DNA from: Callaeas wilsoni
Taxonomy: Eukaryota > Chordata > Aves > Passeriformes > Callaeidae
DNA length: 64,000 nucleotides
Direction: 5' to 3'
Assembly (NCBI GenBank): GCA_013398955.1
Contig: VWPU01011587.1
Location: 1-64,000, forward strand
Part shown: one piece after another, positions 1 through 11,324 of the stretch
Numbering within the stretch: the stretch's first letter is position 1
Layout of the letters: each line of letters starts with the position of its first letter
Position numbers and translations under genes: made by a program
Notes under the pieces: model-generated
Seen by the model: only the letters and a program-made list of their open reading frames with translations
Database searches by the model: none
What the model was told of the DNA's origin: nothing

Positions 1-201
1 GCCGCGCCGCCCCGCCGCTGCCGTCTCCCTTTCCTCCCCTGCCGCAGGTCTCGCTGCGGGAAGCGGAGCGGAGCCAGCCCCAGAGGGGAAACGCCTGCCC
101 CCGAAGAAAGGGCTGCCCGGAGCCGGCCCCCGCCTCGCCGCGCCGCCCGGAGCCGGAGGCGCCCGGAGGGAAAAGTTGAGTGCGGGGCCGGGCCGGGCGC
201 G
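1..201 (+). promoter_or_regulatory. TPBG: CpG-rich 5' region of TPBG: probable end of 5' intron plus 5' UTR
   Basis: This is very GC-rich, CpG-dense sequence continuous with the start of the TPBG coding region, so it is part of a CpG island. A pyrimidine-rich run (about 21-45) ends in a CAG at 45-47, which reads as a 3' splice acceptor. TPBG genes in other vertebrates have an intron in the 5' UTR and a single coding exon, so 48-201 is probably 5' UTR of the coding exon. There is no ATG between 48 and 201, so the start at 202 is the first one a scanning ribosome would meet after splicing. The promoter itself may lie outside the window. The splice site is an inference; an unspliced 5' UTR or a transcription start inside this stretch is the alternative. 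Confidence 0.6.
46..47 (+). promoter_or_regulatory. TPBG: Putative 3' splice acceptor (AG) upstream of the TPBG coding exon
   Basis: A polypyrimidine-rich run with a CCTTTCCTCCCC-like core leads into GCCGCAG, with no other AG in the preceding 25 bases. This fits the acceptor of the 5' UTR intron known for TPBG. The matching donor would lie outside the window, so it cannot be confirmed here. Confidence 0.4.
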
Positions 202-1323
202 ATGCCGGGGCGCGGCGCGCTCTGCCTGGGGCTGCTGTTGCCCGTCCTGCTGGGCTGCGGCTCGGCGCAGCCCGGCGGCTGCCCGGCCCTCTGCGAGTGC
301 TCGGAGCCGGCCAAGACGGTGAAGTGCGTGAACAGGAACCTGACGGCCGTGCCCCCCGACCTGCCGCCCTACGTGCGCAGCCTCTTCATCACCGGCAACC
401 CCCTGACCGACCTGCCGGCCGGCGCCTTCCCCGCCCAGCGCCTGCCCGACCTCGCTTCCCTCAACCTCAGTGGCAACCACCTGCGGGCCGTGGCGGCCGG
501 TGCCCTCGCCCTGCCCTCCCTGCGGCAGCTGGACCTCAGCGGCAACGCGCTGGTCTCCTTCAGCCCGCAGGCCTTCGGGGAGGGCAGCAGCCCGCTGGAG
601 GAGCTGGCCCTCCGCGGGGCCCTGCGCGACCACGGCGTCCTGCTCAGCCTGGCTGCCCTGCTGCAGTCCGGGACCCTGCGCAACCTCAGCCGCCTGGAGC
701 TGGCCGACAACGGGCTGCTGCTGCTGCCCGCCGGCATGTTCACTGCCCTGCCGGCCCTGCGGCAGCTGGACCTCAGCAACAACTCCCTGGTGGGCCTGCG
801 AAATGTCTCCTTCCAGGGGCTAGGCCAGCTGCAGAGCCTCAACCTCAGCGACAATTCCCTGGGCATGCTGTGGAACAGCACTCTGGCCCAGTTCCGCAGC
901 CTGCCTGCGCTCCGGCACATCGCCCTGGGCCACAACACTTGGGTCTGTGACTGTGCCATCGAGGACCTGGTGGCCTGGCTCAAGGAGAGCGACCAGGTGG
1001 AGGGCAAAGAAGCCCTGACCTGTGCCTCCCCTGACAAGATGTTGGGCAAAGCCCTGCTGAAGATCAACGGCTCGGACCTGAACTGCTCTGTGCCCATAGA
1101 CCTGCCTTCCCAGCTACAGACTTCATACGTCTTCCTGGGGATAGTCTTGGCTCTCATTGGGGCCATATTCCTCCTAGTTTTGTACTTGAACCGAAAGGGA
1201 ATCAAAAAGTGGATGCACAACATCAGAGATGCCTGTAGAGATCACATGGAGGGCTACCACTACAGATACGAGATCAATGCAGACCCCAGGTTAACAAACC
1301 TCAGCTCCAACTCGGATGTCTGA
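202..1323 (+). CDS. TPBG: Trophoblast glycoprotein (5T4 oncofetal antigen, WAIF1)
   Basis: Complete 373-residue type I membrane glycoprotein of the leucine-rich repeat family. In vertebrates it damps canonical Wnt/beta-catenin signalling by altering LRP6 trafficking, and it affects cytoskeleton, adhesion and chemokine signalling at the plasma membrane. Seen here: signal peptide about 1-22; LRR N-cap with Cys27, 31, 33 and 42; LRR units at about 56-76, 81-102, 104-125, 159-180, 183-204, 207-228 and 234-250; a less regular linker at 126-158 splitting them into two blocks; LRR C-cap with Cys249, 251, 274 and 295. N-glycosylation sequons are at N46, 88, 161, 193, 201, 214, 225, 289 and 294. One transmembrane helix spans 309-329, followed by a 44-residue tail ending in Ser-Asp-Val, a class I PDZ ligand known to bind GIPC1 in mammals. 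The transmembrane segment and tail match the mammalian protein closely. The whole protein is shorter than the human one (420 residues), mainly before the N-cap and in the linker. The ATG at 202 is first in frame, has G at -3 and precedes a good signal peptide. The gene has no intron in its coding part. Confidence 0.97.
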   Translation: MPGRGALCLGLLLPVLLGCGSAQPGGCPALCECSEPAKTVKCVNRNLTAVPPDLPPYVRSLFITGNPLTDLPAGAFPAQRLPDLASLNLSGNHLRAVAAGALALPSLRQLDLSGNALVSFSPQAFGEGSSPLEELALRGALRDHGVLLSLAALLQSGTLRNLSRLELADNGLLLLPAGMFTALPALRQLDLSNNSLVGLRNVSFQGLGQLQSLNLSDNSLGMLWNSTLAQFRSLPALRHIALGHNTWVCDCAIEDLVAWLKESDQVEGKEALTCASPDKMLGKALLKINGSDLNCSVPIDLPSQLQTSYVFLGIVLALIGAIFLLVLYLNRKGIKKWMHNIRDACRDHMEGYHYRYEINADPRLTNLSSNSDV

Positions 1324-2035
1324 CGAAATGCCCCAGATGCAGGGCAGTGCAAAGTACCTATGCATGAAAAGTAGACTTATGCTTTATCCTTGTGCTTGCT
1401 TCCATCTCCCCTGAAAAGTCTCAGACATGCTTGTAACTTGAGTGGGATATGCCTCCCTGTGATGTCAAGTTAATTTTTGTTTTGAGACACTGGACAGCTG
1501 AGCATGGCGTTCAGCTGTATGTAGGAAACAAGCTGCTACTTATTTTCCTCCTTACCTGTCTGCACTTGTGGGAATTTTTTTTTCCAAGATGTCGAAAGAA
1601 AAAAAGGATTCTCTCTGATGATCCAAAGCCACCAGAGTTTATAAAACGTTTACTGATGCAGACGCCATTCAACAAAAGCTGCCTCAACTTTTTGGGAAAA
1701 AAATGTTATGTTCCTCTGTGCCAGTTTTGATCTTGTATATCTGAATTGAGATGTGATGATTACATTTCATAGACTATCCTGAGATTTTAAAAACCAAACA
1801 AACTCCTTTTAACAGCTCTTCAGATCAGAAGGAAATCAAATAGCAAGCATGCACAAATACTGTATAGTTTTACATGTTAGGAAATTTATGATCTCAGTAA
1901 GTCTCTTACTATTTTTTAGTTATTTTTGATTGCAGTTTACGTGACTTGACAGAATTTTTATACAAACTGCATCTAAACGCCATCTAAACTTAGTCTGAAC
2001 TGTTAAATTCAATAAACAGTCTTACAAAAACTATT
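1324..2035 (+). other. TPBG: 3' UTR of TPBG
   Basis: The sequence turns AT-rich directly after the TGA stop. It contains U-rich runs and short AU-rich stretches (about 1895-1970) that could affect mRNA stability. The end is set by the AATAAA at 2011 and the GT/T-rich sequence just after it (about 2033-2047). A 93-codon open frame at 1449-1730 lies inside this UTR and resembles no family I know, so I treat it as non-coding. The length of about 0.7 kb is an estimate from the signal, not from transcript data. Confidence 0.7.
2011..2016 (+). promoter_or_regulatory. TPBG: Polyadenylation signal AATAAA, probable main TPBG site
   Basis: A canonical hexamer lies about 690 bases after the stop codon. 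About 20 bases downstream there is a GT/T-rich stretch (TGTGTTTGCTGTT), as expected for a cleavage-stimulating element. Cleavage would fall at about 2030-2037. Confidence 0.65.
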
Positions 2036-2125
2036 GTGTTTGCTGTTCAATAAGAAAAGTATGGACATCTAAGAATGTGAATAGCGCTATAGTCTCTGAA
2101 GTAATAGCCCTGCAGTTGTAATATG

Positions 2126-2131
2126 AATAAA
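2126..2131 (+). promoter_or_regulatory. TPBG: Second AATAAA, possible alternative TPBG polyadenylation signal
   Basis: A second canonical hexamer lies 115 bases beyond the first, followed by T-rich sequence and TGTGTAG. It could give a slightly longer 3' UTR. AATAAA is also frequent by chance in this AT-rich DNA, for example at 4374. Confidence 0.35.
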
Positions 2132-2195
2132 ATTTTATACAAATGTGTAGCTTAGAGGCATAAATGTTTGACAATTTTGTGATATATGCTAAGAG

Positions 2196-2225
2196 AATTA
2201 CACTGAGCTTAATTACACTGAGAAT
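2196..2225. repeat. 15-bp tandem duplication
   Basis: Two adjacent copies start with AATTACACTGAG, at 2196-2210 and 2211-2225. They differ only in the last few bases. This looks like replication slippage and has no known role. Confidence 0.7.
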
Positions 2226-2365
2226 TAAACAACGAGAGCAGTTTCACTTGGCACAAACCCCTCAGACTGCTCTCTGAAAGCACCTGCATAATGTCAGGAC
2301 AGATGCTAGGGTCCACTTTCCTGAGAAGGTACAAGCTAATAGAATTTTCATAAGGTCTTCTCTAC

Positions 2366-2393
2366 AAAATTAAAAATTAAATTAAATTAAATT
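2366..2393. repeat. (AAATT)n-type short microsatellite
   Basis: AAATT/TTAAA units repeat over about 28 bases with slight irregularity at the left end. Confidence 0.75.
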
Positions 2394-4715
2394 GTGGAGT
2401 TGGTAAGCAACAGAAAATTTTACTTGAACAGAATTGCTTATTATAAAAAACTATACTTATGTGTCCTGAACTAAATTAAATGCAGCTCAATCGTGCGGTC
2501 GGCAAGCTCTAGGCTTGTACATCACTACAGCATTTATTAGTTTGCTGTTTCCTTCTTAAGGTCTCAGTACTTGTGAACTTCTGTAGCGATCTACATCCAG
2601 TAACTTGATGGAACTTTACATTTATCTGAATGCATTTAACAGGTGCACTTCAGTATGGTATGTTGCTTACTACTTGCTTGGGAATGCATTTTCTTGTAAA
2701 TAGATAAAGCATGCAAAAAAACCCTTCAGAATGCCTAATTTAAGATTCAACTCTGACCACATATAGAAAGGTTAGCAAGAACCTTGCAGTGGCTGCCAAT
2801 AATTAGTGCACTTTTTCTAATCTATTTATGGTTTCCTAATGAAAAAAAAAATACACCAGCTGTAAAAGTGTGATGTGACTTGATATCTATCAGTTTATCT
2901 GTGGAGCTTTTTCCATGGTCACTGTTACTTGAAGCTCTTGAGCATCTTTCAAATTTTATGAATTGCTGGCTAATTCCTTTTGCTTTCAAAAGTGACAGTT
3001 TTCTCATAGATGTATACATTTGGTAAGAGCTCATAAATATAAAATAGTCTTTAAAGTATCAGAAGAAATGTAATCTATTTTGGGCATCAGTATTATTCAA
3101 AAGCATTTTTCATCTTGCGACTTCAGACAAAGGAAGTAGCACAACTTGCTTTTGACTAATTTTCTATTGCTTTAAATTGGATTTGTTTAATAGCAGTGAT
3201 TTTTTAATGTACTTATGTGCATTTACCCTTAAAAGTAGAAGAAGAATGGATATTAAGTACAACTATTGTTTTGTAAATCAGTATATTTTGCAATTAATGT
3301 GAATTAAGTGATCGCATATTTCTCCTGCTATAATTTAAATGTATGAGCAATATCTGGTTAACGGCATATGAATTAAGTTTGTGGATTCTTATAAAGCAGA
3401 CTGCCCGTCTGAATATTAGCTGCCCATATTTTAAGGATAGTGTGAAAACCCCTGTGTGAAGAACTATTACTGTTGCCACTATGCAAACCCTTCATACTTG
3501 GTATACATCAGATAGTTTATGTAAGGAGCTAGAATTTACAGTAGCTACGCAGTGTACTTTGTTGTATCGGTTATTCTGGAGATTCTCAATTTACACTTAC
3601 CTGTACAGTGCCAAGAGGGGTAGAGCATCATCCTTGCTTAAGATGCTCCCGTAATACAATAGATAAAATATGTGCAAACCAAGCCATTTCTTGGGCAATT
3701 TCCTGAGTTTTGTTAACAGATACTTTAAAGTAACTACAAGTAAAAGCAATTATCTGTGATGTGTTAATGTAACAGCCATGCATTTTTAGAGCCGTGTAAG
3801 GACAGGCAATGACTTTTAATTGCAGTTTCTCTCACCAATGGAGCAAGTATTTGTATAGTGGGCAAGTGTAACTGTTGTTACTGTTACTACACATATTATT
3901 CTAAAGATTATTATTACTATTATTTTTGTATCTTAGTCAATGTAATAGAAATTTATTAGAGATCTGGTGACAGCTACTTTAAAATAATTTTTGTCATTTG
4001 CTTACATGTGTATTTATTAGGATGTAACATTTAGCATGTGTCAGTGTTGTGTTGGATGACGTTCCCCTACAATATTTGACCAACAGTGAATGCTTTGGTG
4101 TTTTGTACAATGCATTATTTGATCTTAAATTCCCTTCCATAAACAGTGCTTGAAATTTGTTTTGCTTTTCTTTCACAAAATAATTAACAGCGGTACTCAG
4201 AAGACACATGAAAGTAGCTCCCACACTACTTCGGAACGTGGTTAAAAGCTAAACACTTGAAATATAATTAGTTTCACGGTTCTTCTGAAGCACATTTTGT
4301 AATCCTACTCTGCTTTGACACCTGAGATTCCAATTGACTACTATTTCCAGAGCAGCTTATTCATTCACTCTTCAATAAAACACATGCAGTACTAAATGCC
4401 TCTAAAATGTGTTTTGTATACATAAATCCCCTAAGTCTTGCATGACATAGTTGTCGCTGAAAAACACCCAGACTAAAGTAGTGGGCAAATCTTCATGAAA
4501 GGCTGCACAGCTAGGAAGCAGAAGGGATCGTTTTTCCAAGGTTTAGCTGCTTTCTTAAAGCTAGTTTTAGTTGTAACAAGCTTAAAATTTTCTTAGAAAA
4601 AAATAGCACAAGGAATTGACATAGTTTTAATGTATTTTCTTAAAACATTTTGGATAAGTGATGTTGCCAGGTAAGAAAATTCCCAAAATCCTCCTTTAAC
4701 CAAGGTAGCTTTATA

Positions 4716-4753
4716 TTAGATCATTTTTATTTCATTAGATAATTTTTATTTCA
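4716..4753. repeat. 19-bp tandem duplication, two copies
   Basis: Copies at 4716-4734 and 4735-4753 share TTAGAT and ATTTTTATTTCA and differ at one base (C versus A). This is a recent-looking slippage duplication in AT-rich DNA. Confidence 0.75.
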
Positions 4754-7700
4754 CCAAGCTACAATAATTTTGACATCCAAAAAGTCATTCGAAGTTTTGC
4801 AACAACTGCTTTAAATCTTTTCATTCAGGGTAATTTACCTTTTAAGCACTGGCAACAGTCCCCTGTGACATGGCAGCAAGCAGAGCAGCCTGTTCAGACC
4901 CACATTCTGTTGTTGACTGAGATGTCACTGAAAACAGGCATGGCAAATTATTCAAAATATGACTGCGCTAGGATCCCAACTCTCATTATTCTTCTAGCAT
5001 TTTCCCTGTGGTATACTCCAGTCTTTCTGCATCTGCATAATTTCTTTTTTGCCTCATTTTCTCAAGAAATCCATTAAAAAGACTATCATGAATCTGCACA
5101 GGTAGAGAAATCAGTTTGACTGCACCAATATTTTGAGATTTAGCATCTTTATTTCTCTTTAAGCCTTAATGTGGAAAAGAGCCTTTGTCAAAGTGGACAG
5201 AATGAAAATTTGATATGCACTTTTTCTTTCTCTTTAGCAGCTGAATGTTCAAGAAGAACCATTCATTCTCAGCATATGATGAAGGAAAATAGCATTTGGT
5301 AAGAAAAATGTTTTGGTTTCAAGCTTCCAAATGACATTTATATTCTGTGAGAGAAAGTGGAAGGGAGAAGCTTGTAAAGGAAACAGAGGTATCTCTTTGT
5401 AATGGGTCAGCACTGGAAGTCACAATGCTATGGATAGCAACAGTTCCTGACTGAATCTGCCCATTATGTTCTGGTCATTTTTATAGGTACAGCTCTAATT
5501 TCTTCCTGTTGCTATAGATAGAAACATTTTGCTAACAAGTGGCATCCCATCTTACAACATTTGCAATGCAGGTGTTTTCACTGTGAGTTTCTTGTGGAAT
5601 ATAATAGAAGATTGAATTTAATTCAGTGCCTGCTGATTTAATAATGACCAGATCAGGCCCATAATTTAATAATCCTTTTTTTTTTTTTGCAAATATGCTG
5701 CTTACAAGGGTCAAAGACCTTGGCTTGAAATCAAACAATAAAAGCCCAATAAAGAAACAGGGAAGATAGAAAGCAGAACATTTGGAGAGTGCAGCATTTA
5801 TCAGATACTTCACATAGAAAAGAGACAAGCCACGTGGAAGCTGAGGGTCCTTTGGTGATACAGAAGTAAGTGTACTCTGTTAACTTCCTAAGTCAATACA
5901 GCAGTAGCAGAAAAGTGATGCTTTGTACCAACACAATAAACCTAACAGCACTTCTCTCCCACTTTGAAAAAAACCCACCAAGCCTTTAGAAGGAAGAGTA
6001 CAGGTTTGAGTATAAGTATGTCCTTAAAAAGGACTTTCACTTTCTCAACTGTGTTACAATTTATGTGTTGTCACATCCTTGGAAAACCTTGCTATGCCAG
6101 AAGTCATCTGTTGCGTAGGCAAAGCTTGAAATCAGGCTTTGCATTCCCAATGTTAGCCTAAATAGAAAAAGCAAACTATTAAGGAAATTAAACTGGTACT
6201 TTAGACAGCATATTTGTGGTATAGTTAATAATTTAATATTTGCAATTACTTGTATTTTTCAAAGTATTCGCTAGATAGCTTTTCCTATCTGATGATAGAC
6301 TAGCAGAATAACAGATCTGTGTTTCTAGTAATTATGCATGAAAGCATTTGAATAAATTAGCAATATTTCAGTACATACGGTGATGAAAATGGTAGAAATC
6401 TTGTGTTCTAGAATGTTTCACTGTTACAGAAATTTTAGATGTGCAAGAAACAGCTGTAACTTTTTCTGATTGAAGTTTGGTTTCCTAATTAAAAATATTC
6501 TTAAGGAAAACCCCAATAAAATATTTACCAGATTGCTTATAAATGTTATATGTTCACTCTGTTGATTTTATTACTATAAATCCTTACAGATATTGAGTTC
6601 TTTACTAAGAGTGTATTCCTTTTAGCCTAAATTGATGGTTGGGCTCTGAATTTGCATGATAGAATAATGAAAAAGCAAAGCCCGTATAGTTAGCCTGATT
6701 GATTTGTGTAGAAAGAAATTTGGCCAGTGAATATAAGGGATTGTGCTTCAGTTGTTGTTATTTTGGACATACTTTGATAGCTTTTTTGGTTATAATATAT
6801 GTGGTATTAATTTTCAAGTTAGGTGCCAATTCTAAATTTAACAGTAATGTATTTTCATCTTTTTAAATACCAGATCAGACTGTGTTTTAAAGTCTTCAAA
6901 TACATATTTACATAGTGAAATATAGAGGCCCTGTTATTACTGATGGAACTATTAAGGAAAAATGCTGCTGAAACAGAATGAAGGGTAAAAACCAGAGGGG
7001 TACAAAAAAGCATTCAGTTGACAAATTTTTATGCCTGCAACTTCCTTTAATGAAATTTTTTTATATTGTAACCTCATGGAAATCAAAGGAAAGGATGATG
7101 GTTCTCATAGATAGCTAATACAAATGTCTAAAATTTTATTAGGTAGGAACAATTTTTTGGGGTTGTCCCAGGAGCATAGCTGATAACTTAGTTTTGTGTC
7201 TAAATTGTTTGCTGTTATTGGTTTTTTCTCATTCTTAGGACAGCTAACACAGAAGGATGTTTGGCTTTACACATGGCAGATTGATCTGTCCTAAGTTTTA
7301 TCACAGAACTGAACAGTTTTAGTATCTGTCCACAGTCTACTTCAGGTATTCCATTTGTTCTAGTAGAAATTCCCTTCTGTGCCATAGCCCAGGGTAGCTT
7401 TGTGTGATGTCATGGGCATGTATCCAATAAAGAAATCATTTGTCAAATAAACATTATCAAAAGTCAAATAGACATTTCAACATAATTCACTGTCTAGTTC
7501 ATCAAGTAATGGTAATGAAATAGCAAAATAACAAAAAATAACATTTATTGCAAGAATGCTGTAAGCAGGCATGAACTGACAGCACTTTGGGGCATTTGAG
7601 TAATTTTAGCTTCTTCTAAAGATGGAAAAAGAAAAAGAAGAAGCTATTGCACTCACAGTTTTCTCCTACAGGTAGGTGTCTTCATTCATTCTCCTTAATA

Positions 7701-7892
7701 GCTCATGAACAAGCAGTAACGGAATCCTACATAGTTACACATTTAAATCCATTTCAGTCAGGGGTTTTACCCCACTGATTTTCTAGTTCCATCTTTTCAG
7801 AGGTGGGTGCTTTAGTTAGCCTGGAGGGGACTAAGAACACTTAAACATCAGAAGACAAGTATTTTTATTTTATATGTACACAGAAGCATTTT

Positions 7893-7935
7893 GCATATGC
7901 ATGCATACATGTATAAATATATTTATATAATTTAA
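7893..7935. repeat. AT-rich alternating purine-pyrimidine stretch
   Basis: Irregular runs of GCAT, ACAT and TATA steps (GCATATGCATGCATAC, then TATAAATATATTTATATA). It is low-complexity DNA likely to be flexible or easily unwound. No gene association is visible. Confidence 0.55.
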
Positions 7936-10900
7936 AACTATAGGAGACAGAAGAGGAGTAGAATGCAAAGCACGCCATCTCTTCTGTACATTCTGTTGGC
8001 TAGCTTAGGGGCTTTTTTTTTTGCAAAGATTGGAAAGGGGTCCTAAGTGCCTGAAGGGAGTGGTTATGCCTCTGAGAAGCACATGAGACATGATTCATGT
8101 TGCTGCACACTTAGTGCAGCATTAGCAGCAAGTTAACAAACACTGGTGCTGAGTGGTCAAGATTTTCCAAAGTGGCCACAGTCTAGGATTCTGCTCTCAA
8201 AGTAGCTTAAAGGGGCTTCATTTTCAAAAGTTCTTGAACACCTTTTTGAAAATTACACTTGTTTTATTTTTACGGTAAATTGGACAAAATGTGGAAAAAA
8301 CAATTTTCAATGCAATAAGGTGTATGTCCGGTATACCCTTGAGAGAAAATATAAATACTTGTAAGAACTTCTGAAATTCCCCAGTCTTTGCTCTCTCTGT
8401 AATTTCTCAAATTGAGATCTCTGTAACACCATCTATCCAGAATCTGTCCTCTTCTCCAGCTTATTTAATCATCCCTAATCCAGATGACTTTTATCTATCA
8501 CCTTTTTATTGTGACCAAGCTTGATTATTTCACATTGGTAAGCAAAGGTAGAATTCCTAGGAAATAAGTCATGCATAAAATCAAATACTCAATATTTATC
8601 ACCAAGCAGATTAATTATTTAGGTTATATTTGTTGCCAGTCTTTCATTCAGGTTTTCCCTTTTGCTGTTTGTGCCTTTATGTTTAGCTTTTCAACATACT
8701 AAAAAGGCTCTGCGAGGAGCCCAGAGGAACTCTGATTTCAGTTTCCAGTAATGAACAAGGAGATCTTATTTTGAGACGACGGTCTTGAAAAAAACTTGCA
8801 GAAACAGTGCTTGAACTTTTCTGACAGGATAGTAAAATGTCACTGAAAATAGCTCTGCTAACATATTCTTCGTTTGTCAGAAATGCTACATGTGCAGAAA
8901 GAGCCAGAATGCTGAATTTGTGATACTGATATAGATGCTGTTTAACGAGCCCGTGAGGTTCCTATTACAATAGCTCATGGTACCTCTGCTCCGATTTCTC
9001 CTCCCTGCAGCTCCACACATACTCTAACGTGCTTGAGCAGGACGCGGATGAGTCTAGGACGTGCATTCAGCAGATTGTGGTGATTTGTTTATATTATTAA
9101 TCATATGTAAAGTCCCTTATTTTCAAGCGTATGAAGAAATATATTCTAGTACTCGGAATTTTTAACATGGAAAAAACTAGCTGGCACACGCCCGGTTTCA
9201 TAACTTATCTGTAAATACAAAAAAAACTGCTCTGAATTTGCGTTTGCAAGGAACAGATGTCTTTCAGCAAACTCGAGTGTAAATTCAGCAGGATTTCCAA
9301 TCTAATCCAGGAAATGATGACACGGAAATTTATTGCAAGCAGAGAAATAACTCGTTCTTCATCACAGTTCTGCGGACTATGCCTTTTCCACGAAGCAGTG
9401 CAAGGTGTTTTTTATCTCCTAGGTTTCCAGGGAGACAATCACAATCCAGTAGGGGTTACTGTTGTTCTTAATAAAGCTCTCTAGATTTTGTAGTTTTAGC
9501 AATTTTTCTGATCAAATTCACAGAGACAGCAGATAGGATTTGATAAATGACACTGAGTAACGTGAATTGAAGCGACCTATTTCAAACACACACAGATGAT
9601 GCAGTGGTGCACCAGCGTAGAGTAGATGGTAGTAGTGCTTTCACCAGCTAGAATGGTTTTAACTGGCAGGAAAAGACTCAAAACTGAATATTAGTCACTG
9701 TAGAGAGCTATACAAACTATGCTTAGCATTTAGCAGTTGATACAGAATATAGTATATCCAAAAGGTTTCGGATGCAGGTGTGAAGCACCAATTGTCCGGT
9801 TTTTGTATCCAAGTTATGTACTAATTCACAACCTGTATGTCTGCTCTGTGGTTTAGAAGGAAAATTGAAGTAAACAAGAACTGGTTGATGCAAATCAAAT
9901 TAATAGACAAAAATCTCATCTCTCAAAATAATAATAGTGATCTTATTGTTGATGAGAATTCAAGAAATGTTGGTCACAGAAATATATTTTCCTCACATAT
10001 TTATTTATTGTTATACATTCAACAGTGAAAACACATACATTTGCAAAGGGGATATTCAGTAGAAGAAGATCAATGGGTAATACATCTGTGCTACTGAGGA
10101 CCCTCCCAATTTTATTTTCCATTATTCTGCTGTGTGAAAGGAAGGAGTGGAAAAGGGAAAACCTTCGACAGAACAAACTGTTTAAGAAAGGAAGGTGATA
10201 GATCCAAAAATCTTCTGTAATGACTGTTCTTTTAGCACTTACTGAAGAAGGATGCAGCAGCAATAGTGATGCAGTAGAAGATAGTATGGTTTCTTTCAGA
10301 AGTTTAAGGTTATTTAGGTTTCTTCAGGGTTTTGCGTTGCTGGAGCCAGAGGTAATTCATGCATTAACATTTAATCTAGGTCACCAGAAAGTACCAATGC
10401 CAGAATGTGCTATACATTTTCTTCCCATAATTTTTACACAGCACTCTGTGCCTTCCAGTAACGCATGAAGCGCTTGTTGTTCTCTCCTTCCCTCCCAAGG
10501 GAAGTGTGTACACTGGCTAAGGGATACTGTATGCACTGTCTTGCCTTATGTTTCTGGGAGAAGGCATAAGCAAAGTAATGCATCTTGCACTTAAAGGTGA
10601 ATTTGCTTTATGATATTCCCTAATTCCTGGATGAGTATGTTCCTTTGGAAAGCCTGCTGCTTGGAGAAAGTTTCGTATCCCATGCAATAAGCCTTTTGTC
10701 TGCTTTAGAAGAAAATGTTAGCTACATTCTTCTCCTTTTTTAGTCCTAGATGTTCATCTTTCCAAAGGAATATGATAAATACTCTTAAAATTCTCTTTTG
10801 CATTATGCAATAGAAGGTCAGCTGTGCATAAATTTGGTACCATGATGGAACCCACAGGAAAATTACTGCTTAGAAACAGTGGAAAAGTGAGTAAAGATCC

Positions 10901-11000
10901 TACCAATTAAATAAGTTCTTAAAGTACGTCATAGTAAATAAACTCCCTCCCTAAGGATCCTGCAAAGCTCTCAAATGTGGGCATCATAATACCCTGTGAA

Positions 11001-11324
11001 CTCTCCTCTCTCCGTTCTCCCTTCCCTTCTCTTCCCCTCCCTCTCCCTCCCCCCTCTCCCTCCTCCCCCCCCCCTTCCCCCCCCCTCCCTCCTCCCCCTC
11101 TCCCCCCCTCCCTCCTCCCCCCCCCCCCCCTCCCCCTCCTCCCTCTTCCCTCCCCCCCCCCCCCCTCCTCCCTCCCCTCCCCCCCCCCCCTCCCTCCCCC
11201 CTCCCCTCCCCCCCCCTCCCCTCCCCTCCCCTCCCCGCCCCTCCCCTTCCCTTCCCCTCCCTTCCTCTCTCCCCTCTCCCCTCCTCTTTCTCTTTTTTCT
11301 CCTCTCTTCTCTCTCTCCTCTCCT
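11001..11324. repeat. Long homopyrimidine (C/T) tract; homopurine on the other strand
   Basis: Across 324 bases the + strand has only C and T except for G at 11014 and G at 11237; there is no A. The centre (about 11050-11230) is mostly C, with many runs of five or more, while the flanks are CT-mixed. The minus strand is therefore a G/A tract with many long G runs, which is G-quadruplex-prone. The pyrimidine strand could form an i-motif, and the duplex could form triplex (H-DNA). Open frames on both strands here encode only Pro/Ser/Leu or Gly/Glu/Arg low-complexity peptides and are artefacts of composition. Such tracts are hard to sequence, so the exact length may be unreliable. Confidence 0.9.

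Larger units (their letters stand above)
2132..11000. other. AT-rich intergenic DNA downstream of TPBG, no gene recognised
   Basis: No reading frame here looks like a conserved exon. The open frames are short, lie in AT-rich sequence and carry no recognisable domain. No CR1 fragment was recognised. Small features are an AAATT-type pentamer repeat at 2366-2393, a 15-bp tandem duplication at 2196-2225, a 19-bp tandem duplication at 4716-4753 and an alternating AT stretch at about 7893-7935. The part at 8940-9080 is locally richer in CpG than its surroundings but has no clear identity. Confidence 0.7.

Noticed and set aside
180..950. 256-codon + strand frame overlapping the TPBG start
   Set aside because: It is an alternative frame of the same GC-rich exon with a Pro/Ala/Arg-rich composition and no signal peptide or domain.
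369..1223. 284-codon open frame on the minus strand through TPBG
   Set aside because: It is the antisense shadow of a GC-rich coding exon. The peptide is Arg/Ser-rich without any domain, while the + frame is a full TPBG.
1449..1730. 93-codon open frame after TPBG
   Set aside because: It lies inside the TPBG 3' UTR before the polyadenylation signal, resembles nothing known and has no sign of its own promoter.
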